The notes under the pieces: model-generated
Told to the model about the DNA's origin: nothing
Databases searched by the model: none
What the model saw: only the letters and a program-made list of their open reading frames with translations
Assembly: GCA_009706135.1 (NCBI GenBank)
Contig: WLRX01000013.1
Span: 1-13,595, forward strand
Source of the DNA: Actinomycetota bacterium
GTDB taxonomy: Bacteria; Actinomycetota; Actinomycetes; Nanopelagicales; Nanopelagicaceae
Direction: 5' to 3'
Length of the DNA: 13,595 nucleotides
Made by a program: the position numbers and the translations under genes
Part shown: piece after piece, positions 13,536 through 13,595 of the stretch
Layout of the letters: every line of letters starts with the position of its first letter
How positions within the stretch are numbered: the stretch's first letter is position 1

Positions 13536-13595
13536 ATGAAATCTTGGCCAGAGGTATACATACCTTCCATTGATTCTAGATATATATTTCCTGAA
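13536..13595 (+). CDS. mshC: Cysteine:GlcN-Ins ligase MshC, first 20 codons (runs off the window)
   Basis: The translation MKSWPEVYIPSIDSRYIFPE is open to the last base. MshC joins cysteine to glucosaminyl-inositol in mycothiol synthesis and is related to cysteinyl-tRNA synthetase. Its N-terminus in other Actinobacteria has the pattern M-x-SW-P-x-VP, which this fits loosely. The stronger argument is position: mshC follows the SCO1664 gene in many actinobacterial genomes. With only 20 residues the call rests mainly on context. Confidence 0.7.
   Translation, partial: MKSWPEVYIPSIDSRYIFPE

Noticed and set aside
1-13595. CRISPR arrays, insertion sequences, prophage or integration sites
   Set aside because: No regularly spaced repeats, transposase or integrase, or duplicated tRNA 3' end next to tRNA-Leu were seen by eye.

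Overview
The window reads as a compact stretch of chromosome from a low-GC actinobacterium. The main evidence is the tail of the window: a histidine-phosphatase gene, a DUF3090 gene, an SCO1664-type kinase-like gene and the start of mshC (mycothiol biosynthesis). That set belongs to Actinobacteria. The AT-rich codon use, minimal intergenic gaps, overlapping convergent genes and apparent leaderless promoters suggest a streamlined freshwater lineage of the acI / Nanopelagicales type. That placement is inference, not proof.

Layout. Left end: a partial serB runs leftward, divergent from an ABC ATPase gene whose end overlaps ung (uracil-DNA glycosylase). A perfect 18-bp hairpin at 1888-1930 separates ung from a convergent AzgA-type NCS2 purine permease. 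That permease has an SD-led leader containing a hairpin. Upstream of it is a YczE-family membrane protein gene, divergent from a DUF554 membrane protein gene. DUF554 runs tail to tail into a leftward series read in the order tRNA-Leu(GAG), apt, an OafA-type membrane acyltransferase, tdk and a zinc alcohol dehydrogenase. Divergent from the tRNA is an M20 metallopeptidase whose end overlaps a convergent aldo/keto reductase. A short divergent promoter then leads into the rightward operon phosphomutase-DUF3090-SCO1664 (two ATGA overlaps), followed by mshC with its own promoter.

Themes. (1) Nucleobase and nucleoside salvage and uracil repair are over-represented: ung, NCS2 permease, apt, tdk. (2) Six start codons, three of them in 43-49 bp divergent gaps, have a TAnnnT hexamer ending 6-8 nt upstream and no Shine-Dalgarno sequence. 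This implies leaderless mRNAs. The permease and alcohol dehydrogenase genes instead have clear SD sequences. (3) The uncharacterised phosphomutase/DUF3090/SCO1664 trio in front of mshC is the best candidate here for an undescribed biological system. No CRISPR array, insertion sequence, prophage or rRNA gene was seen, and no gene-free stretch exceeds 100 bases.
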